64,000 nt of DNA, from contig NZ_AP014815.1 of assembly GCF_001548095.1 (NCBI RefSeq), positions 1,053,656 through 1,117,655 of the forward strand, in the 5' to 3' direction. Of the stretch, positions 10,775 to 23,000 are shown one piece after another (positions within the stretch are counted from its first letter, which is position 1; every line of letters starts with the position of its first letter). The stretch is from Geminocystis sp. NIES-3708. GTDB lineage: Bacteria > Cyanobacteriota > Cyanobacteriia > Cyanobacteriales > Cyanobacteriaceae. The notes beneath the pieces were generated by a model. It saw only the letters and a program-made list of their open reading frames with translations, was not told the DNA's origin and did no database searches. Made by a program: the position numbers and the translations under genes.

Positions 10775-10847
10775 GATATTTATTATATTTTTATATTAAT
10801 TTTTGTTTAGTTTTATTACTCATTAACTATTCATTATCAATTATTGA

Positions 10848-12935
10848 TTAACTATTTTCTGCCCAAGGAGAAAAATCTACATCTTCTGATGGTGACACAG
10901 ATTGATCTATTTCATCTATAGTGGAAGATGAATTTTCAGCATTAATAATTTCTGAATTAACATTATATTCCAAATTCAAATCATTGTTTAATTGAGTATT
11001 ATTTTGTAATTGATCTGACTGTAATAAGCCTTTAATTTGAGCAAGAATATTGCCTAATTTACCCTCATCTAATAAAGTATTAATTAAAGATAAACCGCTC
11101 GTAGAAAGCAGAATTTTATTAATGTCATTACCATTATTTGTGCCATTACCATTTAATCCGGGAAAAGCATAAATTCGAGCATCTCCTAATACTCCGGGTT
11201 GAGGAGCTAAAGATTTGAGGATTTCAGGCAATTGAGGGGCAATGATGGGGAAAATGACTTTTATGAGGTCAGCCGTGCGATTTGCATCACTGAGAGTGTT
11301 TTCAGCTTGAATCGCTGATAATTTACCTTGGGCTTCAGCTAATAATTTATATTTTTCAGCATCCGCTAAAGTACGAATAGATTCAGCTTCTAATTCTGCT
11401 GCTTGACGGGCAATTTCTGCTTGACGACGACGACGAAATACATCAATTTCTACTACGTTTTGATCGGTAATACGTTTTTCTGCTGCTTCTCTTTCGGCGA
11501 CAATTAAAGATAACTGTTTCTCTCTCTCAGCATTTTCCACTTTACGGGCAGTATTAACGGCTTCTTCTGCTTTAGCTCTTTGTGCTTCAGCTGTAAATCT
11601 TTCCCGTTCTTTTTCCGTAATAGCGATGGCGGCTTGTTGTTGTGCTATTTGAGATTGTTGATCAGCTTCAGCAATGGCAATTTGTGCCAATAATCTAGTC
11701 GCTTCTACAATTCTTTGACGATCAATTTCTGCTACTTCTGCTTCTTGAGTTTGAGCAATTTGAGCAACTTTGAATTGTTTATTTCGTTCTTCAAGGGAAA
11801 TATTAGCATCAATTTGACTCTGTTGTACTGCTAATTGTTGCTTAATTCTTTCTTCCTCAATAGCTTGTTGTTGGAGAATTTTATTTCGTTCTATTTTAGC
11901 TTGTTCTTGATCTCTTGCTTCTTGAACTTCTCTTTCCCTTTGAACTTTCAAAAATTCAATTTCTTTCATTTGTGTTAGCTTGGCTTCTTCTTTTTCTTTA
12001 TTAATATTTAAAGATTGTTTTTCCGCCGCTAATTCTTGTTGTTGAATAGCTACCTGAGTATTCAATTCAATCTCTCTTTTTTCCCGTTGAGTTTCTAATT
12101 CTACACCTAATTTTTGTTTAATAGATTTTTGAATTGTTTCTGTACGTAAACGAACCCCTTGAGCATCAAAATAATTATTTTCATCGTAGGTATCACTCTC
12201 CTCAATTTCGGAAACAGCAATATTATTTAAGGTTAAACCAACTTTTCTTAAATCTTGTTGAATTAAATTTAAAACTTCTTCAGCAAAACCTAACTTATCT
12301 GAGTCAATTTCAGCAATACTTTTTTGTTTGGCGGCTGCCCTAATAGCATCATCTGCTCGTTTTTCTAAAGCATCTTTGATGTCAGTTTCAGAAATTTTAC
12401 CTTGTTTAGATAACCTTTGAGCGGCTGTTAAAACTGCATCTTTGTCTGCACTAATGCAAACATAAAAAGTCACCCGCATATTTGCTCTTAAATAATCTTT
12501 TGTGCGTACGGCTAAATTACCTTGTCTAACTACGTCAATAAAAATTTCTCTTAAAGGCACACGAGTTAATTCATGAATCCCCGGAATCACGATACAACCA
12601 CCATTAAGAATTACTTTTTTTTCTTTGGTAAATAAACCGCCATTGCGTACAAATGCCTCGTTATTTGGAGTCACAACGTAAACTCTAGTATAACCCCAGA
12701 TAGCAAGTAAACCCAGCAATACTAAGCCACCAATTAACCCTCCAAAAAAAGTCATACTACCCAAATTTAATTGAGCTAAAGTGGGGGTATTTGTTACAGG
12801 AACTTTAACAATATTTACATTTAATTTACTATTTATTTGTGGTAAATTATGATCATAATCAATAAAATTATTAACTTGAATATTTTTTAAATTACTAATA
12901 GGTAAAGTCTGAATAAACAATAACCAAAATTTCAT
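10848..12935 (-). CDS. Flotillin-like SPFH/band 7 protein
   Basis: 695 residues. A single membrane segment (about 62-84, GGLIGGLVLLGLLAIWGY) is followed by an SPFH domain (about 88-265) and a long Glu/Gln/Arg/Ala-rich coiled coil (about 270-570) with repeated EIAR, AEAQ and AQIAIAEA heptads. The tail is acidic and Asn-rich. Flotillins scaffold ordered membrane microdomains. The 60 residues before the membrane segment are unusual for the family; translation may begin at Met61 (position 12755), just before the membrane helix. The partner NfeD-like gene lies 77 bp upstream on the same strand, the standard pairing. Confidence 0.88.
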   Translation of the reverse strand: MKFWLLFIQTLPISNLKNIQVNNFIDYDHNLPQINSKLNVNIVKVPVTNTPTLAQLNLGSMTFFGGLIGGLVLLGLLAIWGYTRVYVVTPNNEAFVRNGGLFTKEKKVILNGGCIVIPGIHELTRVPLREIFIDVVRQGNLAVRTKDYLRANMRVTFYVCISADKDAVLTAAQRLSKQGKISETDIKDALEKRADDAIRAAAKQKSIAEIDSDKLGFAEEVLNLIQQDLRKVGLTLNNIAVSEIEESDTYDENNYFDAQGVRLRTETIQKSIKQKLGVELETQREKREIELNTQVAIQQQELAAEKQSLNINKEKEEAKLTQMKEIEFLKVQREREVQEARDQEQAKIERNKILQQQAIEEERIKQQLAVQQSQIDANISLEERNKQFKVAQIAQTQEAEVAEIDRQRIVEATRLLAQIAIAEADQQSQIAQQQAAIAITEKERERFTAEAQRAKAEEAVNTARKVENAEREKQLSLIVAEREAAEKRITDQNVVEIDVFRRRRQAEIARQAAELEAESIRTLADAEKYKLLAEAQGKLSAIQAENTLSDANRTADLIKVIFPIIAPQLPEILKSLAPQPGVLGDARIYAFPGLNGNGTNNGNDINKILLSTSGLSLINTLLDEGKLGNILAQIKGLLQSDQLQNNTQLNNDLNLEYNVNSEIINAENSSSTIDEIDQSVSPSEDVDFSPWAENS

Positions 12936-13012
12936 ATTTTTAACTCCTATATTTTATACTTATTAACTCTTAATCTACGTATTTAATTTTTCAATATTAG
13001 AGATTTTTATTA

Positions 13013-13765
13013 TTAATTATTCATTGAATTAAGCCATTTATCTTGATCAGAAGTATCTTTTGCGACTGCAATAAAACAGTGTTTCTGGCGATCGATAATG
13101 ACAACTTCTTGTCGCCTATGGGGTATAACTTTCGCCCAATCGGGTAAACAGACTTCAATGGTAACTAAATTTCCAGCACTATCAACTACATCAACTTGAC
13201 CAATTCTGCCATGAATGAGATAAGGAATTTGTTTTGATGTTACAGTTCCCGTACAACCAATTAGGCGATCGCCTTCAGTGTCTTCTCCAAAATTAGCAAA
13301 AATTTTACCAATAGGATTAGAAGTTAATTTACCAACCCAAAGACTAAATAGAAAAGAAAGAAGGAAAATTAAAGCAGCAATTAAACCATCAGGAATACCA
13401 TTAATAAAACCTCCCACTAAAACATTTAAAAACCAACCGCTAACTCCCCATGTAGAAAAATCAATGGCTAATAAAATTAAAAGAGGAGATTTTCCAACCC
13501 CTAACCATGACAACATAAGGAAAAAATCAACATCAGAATCATTATCAGAAGCTAAATCAGGAGTGACATGAGTATCAAAATCATTATCAACATCACCGTC
13601 TAAATCCATATCAGCGTCCAAATCAACATCAGTATCTATATCTTGATCTTCCCCACCTCCAGTGAGAATTACAATAAGAAATAACAAGATACCAATACCT
13701 AAAAAAATCCAATAAGTTAAATTTGCCGCATCAAAAAGCATTTTTGTGATTAAAAACTTATCCAA
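13013..13765 (-). CDS. NfeD/YqiJ-like membrane protein with OB-fold C-terminus
   Basis: 250 residues. A first membrane helix (about 13-36) is followed by a strongly acidic Asp-repeat linker (about 40-80, alternating D-x-D), two to three further membrane segments (about 82-150) and a soluble C-terminal beta domain with GCTGTVTSKQIPYLIHGRIGQVDV. That last part matches the OB-fold of NfeD-like partners. These proteins are typically encoded next to flotillins, as here, and probably act with them in membrane organisation. The Asp-rich stretch resembles DxDxDG calcium loops, but binding is only inferred. Confidence 0.8.
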   Translation of the reverse strand: MDKFLITKMLFDAANLTYWIFLGIGILLFLIVILTGGGEDQDIDTDVDLDADMDLDGDVDNDFDTHVTPDLASDNDSDVDFFLMLSWLGVGKSPLLILLAIDFSTWGVSGWFLNVLVGGFINGIPDGLIAALIFLLSFLFSLWVGKLTSNPIGKIFANFGEDTEGDRLIGCTGTVTSKQIPYLIHGRIGQVDVVDSAGNLVTIEVCLPDWAKVIPHRRQEVVIIDRQKHCFIAVAKDTSDQDKWLNSMNN

Positions 13766-14027
13766 AAAGTTAAATAACTCTTATTTATTAGCTTACTCTT
13801 AAGATCAAGGAAATATTCATAATGTAAAGAAAATCTTTATATATATGAAGATAAATAGCTAATTTTCGATTATATTGGAATCTTCAAAAATTTAAAAATC
13901 TTGATATAGTGTAATTAAGTGGCAAATTAACTATCAATTTAGTTTGATATGTTATCGAGGGAAACCATAAAGTAAAATAGTCGTCTTAGTTAAACATCAC
14001 CACCAAAATTAATCTTTTAAAAAAATT

Positions 14028-14771
14028 ATGTCGAAGAAAAAATCTTTATTAAGTAAAGTTAAAAATGTCAGTTTAGTCGGCGCCACGGTACTTAGTTGCT
14101 GGTTAACCCAAACCACCAAATTATTAGCCTTACCCCAAGAAGTAATCGTACAAAAACTAAAACCAATTCCTGTATTTACTATTGCTGATGCCCAAGGTGC
14201 ACCTCTAATTGCCTCTAATGATCAAGATGGCAAAGTAGCAGGAGTTTTTATCAGTCAACAGGATGCTAACGGTTTTGTCCAAAAATTAAAACAAGAAAAT
14301 CCCGAATTGGGTAAACAAGTGCAAGTTGTGCCTGTGTCTTTAGGAGAAATCTTTGAATTATCAGAAGCCAATGCTAAACAAAAAGATGCGGTTAATTTTG
14401 CTTATGTGCCTTCCAAAAATCAAGTAGATCAAGCCAAAAAACTCAATAATCAATATCAGGCAGGTGTGCCTTTATTTGTCGCTAAAGCAGGAGATGAGCA
14501 AGGTTATTTAACTATTAAACAAAATGATCAAGAAGTAATACCATTCTTTTTCGATCAACAACAAGTAGAACAATTAGTCGAAAGTTTCAAAAAATCTCAA
14601 CCTAACTTAGCTTCTAGTGTCAAAATTGAAGTCGTTATTTTAGAAGGAATATTAGACGCATTAAAACAAGGAAAAGACGAAATGCTCACCAAAATTGTTC
14701 TTTGGCCTTCCAAAGAGTCTATTGAGTTTCTCCGTGCTAATGCTCCTAAAACTGAAGCTCCTAAAAAATAA
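14028..14771 (+). CDS. Tic22-like periplasmic/thylakoid-lumen protein
   Basis: 247 residues. The N-terminus is lysine-rich followed by a hydrophobic stretch (about 12-30) ending near LLALPQE, a plausible signal peptide. The rest is a duplicated alpha/beta Tic22 fold; the two halves each open with a strand similar to VPLFVAK or IPVFTIA and carry GVFISQQDA / IPFFFDQQQ repeats. Cyanobacterial Tic22 is a soluble chaperone-like factor linked to Omp85 outer-membrane protein assembly. The gene is divergent from nfeD and convergent with purK; the large tamB gene is about 2.3 kb away. Confidence 0.85.
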   Translation: MSKKKSLLSKVKNVSLVGATVLSCWLTQTTKLLALPQEVIVQKLKPIPVFTIADAQGAPLIASNDQDGKVAGVFISQQDANGFVQKLKQENPELGKQVQVVPVSLGEIFELSEANAKQKDAVNFAYVPSKNQVDQAKKLNNQYQAGVPLFVAKAGDEQGYLTIKQNDQEVIPFFFDQQQVEQLVESFKKSQPNLASSVKIEVVILEGILDALKQGKDEMLTKIVLWPSKESIEFLRANAPKTEAPKK

Positions 14772-14839
14772 GTAAATTAAATAAAGGAGACTAGAAAAAA
14801 TTTCTTGATTGTTAATTATTAATTATTCATCTTAATTAT

Positions 14840-15970
14840 TCATCGCCATATAGATTCAACTTTTTCGATCGCCAACTTAGCTTGTTGATATAATTTTTCT
14901 GGGTTATCATCGGTTAATAATACCGTCACATGACCCAGTTTTCGCCCGACACGAGATTCTGTTTTTCCATACCAATAGACAAATGCTCCTAAACTTTCAA
15001 TTTTTTGTCGTTTTTCTAAATAATCAGAATTCGCCGATTCATAACCAAGTAAGTTAATCATCACTGCCCCAGAAGTCTTTAATGTTGTATCACCAAAAGG
15101 TTTTCCCGTAATAGCTTGTAACTGTAAAGCAAACTGAGAAGTTTCACAAGCATCAAGGGTATAATGACCAGAATTATGAGTACGAGGTGCAGTTTCATTG
15201 ACTAAAATTTTTCCATCTTTAGTCAAAAATAGCTCAATAGCTAATACTCCTACATAATCTAATGCTATAAGCAGTTTTTGAGTAATGGTTTCAATTTCAG
15301 TAATTTTATCAGAATTAAGCAAAGCAGGGGCAATTACCCAGCGACACACTTGATTCTGTTGATAAGTTTCCACCACGGGATAAACTTTAATTTCTCCATT
15401 TACACTACGAGCGGCGACAATTGCTAATTCTTTTTCAAAAGTAATAAATTCTTCAATTAACAACGAAACACCATCAAATTTAGGCAAAATAGTCTTTAAT
15501 TCTGCTTCAGACTTAACAATAATTGTACCCTGTCCATCATAACCGTGACGACGAGCTTTTAAGACCAGAGGAAAAGAAAAAGAATCAAAATCATTGAATG
15601 AATTATAAGCCTTAAAATTAGGCACTGGAAAACCATTATCTTTCAAAAAACATCTTTGCTCATATTTATCTAGTAAAGGCGATAAACTAGAAAGACGAGG
15701 ATAAAAACAAACGCCTTTATCAGCTAATTTCTGCAACTCATCTAAATTAACAAATTCATTCTCAAAAGTAATAATCTCAGAATTTTGGGCTAATGTTGCT
15801 GTGGCGATCGCATCATCAATAGGAGCAAAAATTGTTTTTGTAGCAAGACTAACGGCAGAATCGGAGTTACTAGGGGTTTGTATTAATAAATCAATATTTT
15901 GCGATGGTGCAACTTGTGCCATCATCCATGCTAACTGACCACCACCGATAACTCCAACTTTTTTTTTCAT
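14840..15970 (-). CDS. purK: 5-(Carboxyamino)imidazole ribonucleotide synthase PurK
   Basis: 376 residues with an ATP-grasp fold. The N-terminal GVIGGGQLAWMMA phosphate loop, the central LKARRHGYDGQGT nucleotide loop and the ETAPRTHNSGHYT block near residue 265 are all standard for PurK. It converts AIR, ATP and bicarbonate to N5-CAIR in purine synthesis. It stands alone; its partner purE is not in the window, while purH is at 48.4 kb. Confidence 0.96.
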   Translation of the reverse strand: MKKKVGVIGGGQLAWMMAQVAPSQNIDLLIQTPSNSDSAVSLATKTIFAPIDDAIATATLAQNSEIITFENEFVNLDELQKLADKGVCFYPRLSSLSPLLDKYEQRCFLKDNGFPVPNFKAYNSFNDFDSFSFPLVLKARRHGYDGQGTIIVKSEAELKTILPKFDGVSLLIEEFITFEKELAIVAARSVNGEIKVYPVVETYQQNQVCRWVIAPALLNSDKITEIETITQKLLIALDYVGVLAIELFLTKDGKILVNETAPRTHNSGHYTLDACETSQFALQLQAITGKPFGDTTLKTSGAVMINLLGYESANSDYLEKRQKIESLGAFVYWYGKTESRVGRKLGHVTVLLTDDNPEKLYQQAKLAIEKVESIWR

Positions 15971-16133
15971 TATTATATTTTTTTTAATTACTTTTTAATT
16001 ATTGCCAATAATGTATCTTTAATTGTTAATTATTAATTGGAATTGTTGTGAAATAGGATTGTTCTAAAATTTACCCCTGATATGACAAGGATTTCAGATA
16101 TGCAGATATTTAATTCACCCCAAGTCTATTGAT

Positions 16134-16949
16134 TTATTTTGCATCTAAAGTCAAGAAGTTCTCAAGTGCTATAATCATAGTGGGAGGCCAACGTCTAACC
16201 TCTTTTAACCACTCCACATCTTTATAACGACTATCGATGCCGATGGTAGCAACCCAGTTACTTTCAGCTTCCCCTTGTTTTCCATTTTCCCATAAAACCG
16301 CCGTCAACGCCGCCCGCATATCAGGAAACATCGGATACTTACGCACAAGATTACGCATTTTTCTCAAGGCTTCATCTTTTTTCCCTAATTCATATAAGGC
16401 AAGAGATTCATTCGCCCCAGCAAAGGCAAAATTGGGGGCTAATTCTGTGGCTTTATGATAATATTCTACGGCGGTTTTCCAATCATTTAATCCTGCTTTA
16501 GCATTACCAATGTTATTATACGCCATAGCATCTTCTGGATCTAATGTTAATACTTTCTCATAATCGGCGATCGCCTGTTCATATTCTCCTAAACCTTCAT
16601 AGGCAGTACCACGATTGAGATAAGGATCTGGTGCAGTGGGGGCAAGTTTGATAGACTCGTTATAGTCAGCAATAGCTTCTTCTAATTTATTTTGACTAAC
16701 TCTGGCGTTACCTCGATTACTCCATACCGCAGGATTAGTAGGGAATTTTTCAATTAAATCACTCCAATATTTTTCCGCAAGGATAAAATTACCTTCATCA
16801 GTAGCTTGTAAGGCTTCAATAGCGATGTTTTCCCCTTCTTGTAACTGTGCTTCGGTGATGGAAGTATTGATATTAATTTCTTCAGCGATAGTCGGATTAA
16901 TAAAAAAACAGGTACAAAAAAGCACCATGACAATAATTAGTCTTAACAT
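16134..16949 (-). CDS. Secreted TPR-repeat protein
   Basis: 271 residues. An N-terminal signal peptide (hydrophobic residues 2-20, cleavage near the first Ala-Glu) is followed by at least four tetratricopeptide repeats between about 45 and 200. Examples are AVWSNRGNARVSQNKLEEAI, DPYLNRGTAYEGLGEYEQAI and AMAYNNIGNAKAGLNDWKTA. The C-terminal part (WVATIGIDSRYKDVEWL) is conserved in cyanobacterial and plastid lumenal TPR proteins. Probably a periplasmic or thylakoid-lumen assembly scaffold; partner unknown. It is downstream of tamB on the same strand with an 80-bp gap. Confidence 0.8.
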   Translation of the reverse strand: MLRLIIVMVLFCTCFFINPTIAEEININTSITEAQLQEGENIAIEALQATDEGNFILAEKYWSDLIEKFPTNPAVWSNRGNARVSQNKLEEAIADYNESIKLAPTAPDPYLNRGTAYEGLGEYEQAIADYEKVLTLDPEDAMAYNNIGNAKAGLNDWKTAVEYYHKATELAPNFAFAGANESLALYELGKKDEALRKMRNLVRKYPMFPDMRAALTAVLWENGKQGEAESNWVATIGIDSRYKDVEWLKEVRRWPPTMIIALENFLTLDAK

Positions 16950-17029
16950 AAGATTCTGTATTTTGATGATAAAAATTAATCAAGAACAAAAGATAAATAT
17001 TTATATTGTTAATTGTTCATTGTACATTG

Positions 17030-20000
17030 TCAAAATCGCATTTGATACCTCACTTTAAACTCACCATAGATATAGTCATAAGAAACCGTAACATTAGAGT
17101 TATCTTTTACTTCATAAACCCCTTCAACCAAAGGAAAAACCCTTAAATCTTTCATCCCTAAAGGTTTACCCCAAGTACTAACTTTTTCATTGATCCCGAA
17201 ACTGATATTATTGGCTAAAGGTACAACCAAAAATTGGACTAAACCATTTTCAAATAATTCCTCACCGCTTAACTCTTGTAATTGAGTTGCTAAATTTAAC
17301 AATTGTCCCCCTATAATTAAATTAATTAATTCCCCTTCACTACGATTAGGAGTACTACTCAAAGAAACTAACGGAGAATTTAACAAGTTTAAGTTTGTGC
17401 CTTGTTGGTTTAAGACTGTTAAGTTAATACATTGTGATACTTTATTTAATTGTGACGGTGATAGTTGAATATTATTAGAGATAGGAGTCGAAGACGGCAC
17501 ACGACAAATACCATAACCGTTATCGGATAAAACTGGTAACAATTGAGCCAAGCCACCATCAATTTTTAACACTACTCTGATGGTTTCTCCCCTTCCACCC
17601 TTTAAAATAGGATCTGATATTTCGTTTCGTTGAGTAGTGGGTAATTGTCTTGAGTAATCTACTATATCCCCTTGAAATTCTAAATCAATGTCTGGATTGA
17701 GAATATTTTCATCAGGTTGAAATGTGATTATATTCTTATTTGTACGAGATAGAAAAAATGTAGTTTGTCCTACAGCTAAATCGGATGATAAACTTGTTAA
17801 AGGACTTGCTCCTCCCAAGTAAATTTGACCTCTACGAATATTAATTGCCCCATCTGCCCTGATATTTTGCCAATCTAATACACTACCATTAAGACTAAGT
17901 TCACCACCGAATAAAAAGCGATAAAGTCTTCTTTCAATAGCTTGTGTATTATTTAGTTTCAGAGCAAAATCTTTAAATTCAGGTTGAAAAAAGTAGGAAT
18001 TTGAGGAGGAAGAATCACCAAGCCAATCTTGCCACAGTTGTTTATTTTCCGATTTTGTGATAGTTGTTTCGGCTTCAGGAAGGCTAAAGTTGCCACCGTT
18101 TAGATTTACATAACCACCGATTTGTGGCTTTAATACTGTACCATCTATGGTTATATCAGCGTCAACTTTCCCTGAATAAATATCTTTTATTTGTAAGGCT
18201 TGGTTAGGAATGTTTAAGGTAAGGAGATTTTCGTTATTTTCTAAAGGTTTAATTAAGGGTAAAATTCCTGAAATATTAACATCAGTATTGTTAATTTTTG
18301 CTTGTAAATTAGTTACATCAATCGCTTGTTTATCTTCTAATAAGTTAACTTCTCCTGATAAATTAATAGGGGTATTCAAAGTAATAGAATTGATTTTTGC
18401 TTCCTCAAAATTTATGTTTCCTCCCACTCTAATTTGGTCTAAATTAAAGTTATTAAAAAGTTGTGATAATGAAGCAGTAGTTATCCTTAAATTGGTAGAG
18501 ATTTTACCTTCTTGTAATTGTAAATTACCTCTAGTAAATAGCTCTAAAAATGTTATATTTTCAGTGTTAAGATGTAAATTAATTTCTGCTAGTTTCTCTT
18601 CTAAATTTAAAGGATGATAAGGTAAAATAGCATTAAATTTAATATTTTTAGTATCAAATGTGGCTATATCTAATTGATAATTTTGATAAGTAAATTTAGT
18701 ATTAATTTTATCTTCAATTATTGCCCCATCTATAGCTGTGTTATTTAAAACTAAGTTACCTTTTATTTCCGGATTTAATAAATTTCCAGCGAGGTTTCCT
18801 TCCATATCAATAATACTATTCACATCGAATGGTAATGGGAAAAATGCCGTAATAAAATCGAGAGGAAAATCTTTGATTTTAAATTTTCCTTCTTGGGTTT
18901 CAGGAGATAAATTTCCAGCAAAGAAAATTTGACTATTGGCAACATTTAGAAGAAAAGGATTAACAGTTAAATTATCATTTTTGAAATTAGCATTAACAGC
19001 AATTTTTTGAATGGGAATTGCTTGACTGTCTTGAATTATTAAGCCTAAACCTTCAACAATATTCGGAAAAGGTTGTTGTGGTAGCCATTGCCATTGATTA
19101 CCCTCAAAGTTAACTCCAATCTCAGGTTTAGTTAGTTTACCTCCCAGAAGAATCTCTCCTTTATAGCCACCAGATATGTCTAAATCATTAGGTATTGTAC
19201 CAGATTCCACTTGTTTGGCGATCGCACGAATTTGATCATCTATACGAGAAAGTAGATTGATTTTAGTTTTAATGGAGTCGTCTTTCTTGTCAAGAAATTG
19301 GGAAGGAATAGCAGAAGCATCGGCGAAAAAGTCTTGATTTTGCCATTGTTTGAGTAAGCCAGTTAAGGTAGCGACATCGGTTATTTGTAAAGTGTTAAAA
19401 ATGTCTTCGATATTGCCTTGTAAGTTAATTTTGCCTTCGATATTTTGCGTGACTAAGTTTATTTTTCCTTGTAAATCATAGACAGTTTCGGCAAATTTTA
19501 GCCGTCCATTATTTAATTGTGCGATATTATTTTGATAGTTAAAATTTGTTATAAATTGTTTACCGATAATATTGCCAATACCGAGGTTATCTAACTTTAA
19601 GTCGCCTTTTGCTGTTAAATCAGTTAAATTGATAGCAAAATTTGTTGCTAGGTTTCCTTTAATTTCGCCTTTAATACCATAATTAATAACTGGTTTTAGT
19701 TGTAAAGTTTCTAAGGCAAAGTTTTTTACGGAAGCAATAAACTGATTTTCTTCTCGTCTTCCTTGAAAATTAAAAGGAAAATTCCCACTTTTATTAATTT
19801 CGATATTGTTAGGAGTGAAGGGTAAAGTAAAATTAGCTGATGGAATTGATAACTTTTTGTTAATAAATTCGGCAGCGATGATGTCTTCTTTTCCTTGTAA
19901 ATTGAAGAAGATTTTTTGACTCGGATTAATAATAACTTTTCCTGTCAATAAAGACTCGAATTGCAATTGACTAAAATTAAGGTTATGAAGAGTTAAATTT

Positions 20001-23000
20001 CCTTCGAGGTTAAGATTATTTTTGCCAAGGGGATTAGTTAATAAATTTGTTGCCGTGAAGACTCCCTCAAAATTTGCCTTACCATCGAGATTAACTGATT
20101 GCGGAAGAAAATTCATCCCTTTATTGTTAGGCAAGGAAGAAACTTGATTATTTTTTTTAACTTCTTTTTTTCCTTGAGAAACAAAATTCTTTTGATTATT
20201 ATTCAAAGACAAAAGTTGATTGACGGGAATAACATTTAAGCTAGAGTTAGCCGTTACTTGCAGTTGTAAATTATTAACATCAGGTTTAGTGAAAACATTG
20301 ACAAGATTAAACTTACCTTTAGCATTGACGATATTTTTTCCTGATTCGATAACCGCCGATAAAATATTGACAGGAAAAGAAGTGACTTTCTCACCAAAAA
20401 CGAGAAGATTCCCCCCAATATTTATTTGACTATTAATATTTTCGACATCAGCAAGATTAATTTTCGACTTACTATCAAGAAATGCTAACTGTTGATTGAG
20501 ACTTTTAAGATTAAGATTTTCACTATTAATTTGACTTTGCCACTGATTGTTATTAACTTGCGTTGAAAGAAAAACTTTTCCTTCAGCAATATTCGTATTA
20601 ACTTTTCCTTGCAAATTTAAACTCGGCAACGGTGAAAAAGTTTGAGTATCGATATAGTTAACGGCAAAAGACAACAACTCAGAAAAATTACTAGAGAGAC
20701 TGATATTAGTATGAATATTTTTTGCTTTTAGCTTACTATCAGGTAAAAATTGTGAAAGAGAAATATTTTGAGTCTTTCCATCTAAGGTAAAAACGCCATT
20801 GTTAACGGTAGCTTGACTATTAAAATTTCCATCTCCGAAATTACCTTGAAAATTTCCTGTCAAGTTAAGACTATTAATGGTAGAAAAATTATTTAAGTTA
20901 GAAGGTAGCCTTACTAATTGATATAACTCCCTCGTTTTAGCTGAAACATTTATTTGACTAGCAAAATTATCATTTTCTTTTAGCTTTGGTTTTCCTTCTT
21001 CTTCTCGAAAACTATTAATGATTTGATTAAGACTAACTTGATTGAGATTAGCGGAAAATTCAGTCTTTTCCTCATCAATTTTAACGACAGTATTTAATAA
21101 ACCGTTGTTGTCAATGTGCAGTTGACTATCAGCAGTAATAACTAAACTCGAAGGAAGATTCTCTCTGTTTTCGTTACCGATGTCTAATAATTGTGCAACA
21201 TCACCACTAAGATTAAATTGACTATTAATAATATGAGTCGTTGTGGGTAAAGAAGGGAATAAATTATTGACAGAAATTTGATTTGCTTCACCGTTAATAA
21301 CTAAATTGCCATTAACTAAACGAGTATCTAAATCTAAATTACCATCATCGATAATAAGGTTAACTTTTCCTTCCCCTTCTATACTATTAAAATTAATTCT
21401 TGCCAATTCATTACTATTTTGATATTGATTTTTTTCTTCACCTACTCTTCCTGTCTGCCTGTCTTCCTGTCTTCTTGTCTCCCCGTCTCCCCGTCTTCCT
21501 GTTTCAACGAAATTGCCTCGAAAACTAACATCAAAATCTTTTGCTTTGATGGGTAAGTTAACATTGACAGGAAGATTCCCACAGTTATCAGAGTTTTGAC
21601 AAAATTGACGAAGAAAAGGAGTTAAGTTGATATTGTCATTACTAACTGCCGAAACTTGCCAACTTTTTTCTTGAAAATTACTATTACCGTTAACTTGAAT
21701 CTGACTTTCATTAATAAGTAATTCCGTATCGAGAAGATTAACCTCATTTTTACTAATAACTAACTTTCCTTGTGTCGAAATGATACCTAAATTTTCTCCC
21801 GTCATATTCGGCAAAGAAAAAGAGACTCTTCCTTGAGGTTGCAAAAGATTGCCTTTAATTTCTCCCGCCGCTAATAAATTTCCTATATCAATGCCAGTCG
21901 GTAAAATATCATAACTATCAATTAATTGACTTGAAGGTAAATTGGCAGTAAATCGAAAATTGAAAGGAGTCTTCTCGATTTGAAAAGGTTTTTTATCAGT
22001 AAGAGTTTGACGAAAATTAGTATTAATAACTCCTTGACTGACAATTTTTCCCTTAGTCGGAGGTTGAATGACAATTTCTTTAACAGTAACTTTATCTAAG
22101 TCTGCCAAAAATTGACTATTAATTTCCCCTAACTCTAATTTATCGATTTCACTATTTTTTACTTTAACCTTTCCTAAAATTTTGGGATTATCTATCTCTC
22201 CTTTAACCTGAAAATTTCCTGATAATAAACCATTAACAAAAACAGGAGTCTTGATATTTAAACTAGGTAAAACTCGATTGATAATTACTGGGTTAATATT
22301 TGCTGTTAAATTATATCCTTCTTCTCTAGCAATATCACCGTTAACAAAACCGCCTAACTCACCTAAAGTAAATTTAGCCGTTTCAATATTAAGAGAATCT
22401 TCTTCCAAATTTAAAAACACATTCGCTGTAAACTTTTTTTCTAAGAGGGGAATCTTATTTAGTTTTTCTATTTCACTAATCTTCGAGGAGTTTAATTTTC
22501 CTTCTACATCCTCCAAACTAATATTACCCTTAACTTTTGTCGCCCTAAATTCTGGCAAGGAAGAAGTCACTAATTCTAAATTACTGTTAAATCTTCCTTC
22601 TTTTATCTCTAAAGGTAAATTAGGAATTAAATAAGCAACTTCTGGCAAATAAAGATGATGAATTTCCACCTGATTTTTACTTTTCGTATTGCTTAATAAA
22701 GTTTCTCCCTTAATATCAATGCGACTATTGTTAATGGAATTTTCTAACTGATAACTTAATGGTTGAGTGTCATTATCATAAACTAACTGAAGTTTTCCCT
22801 TTGTCTTTATTTCCACCGCTTGAGTTTGCATATTAGGAGTAACTGCAATCTTGCTATTATTTAAACGTAAATTAATTTTCGTTTCTATGGGTAATGGTGA
22901 TAACTTAAAAGAATTAGGTAAAGGCTTTTTTTCCTCCATTAAGAATAAAGTATCTAATTGCCCATAACCCATAACATCATTAACAATAACATCAAGAAAT

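Noticed and set aside
18210-18617. 135-codon open frame on the plus strand inside tamB
   Set aside because: It is antisense to a large, clearly coding beta-repeat gene, has no recognisable motif or ribosome-binding site, and AT-rich repetitive sequence leaves such frames open by chance. The similar frames at 18738, 20220 and 22251 are rejected for the same reason.
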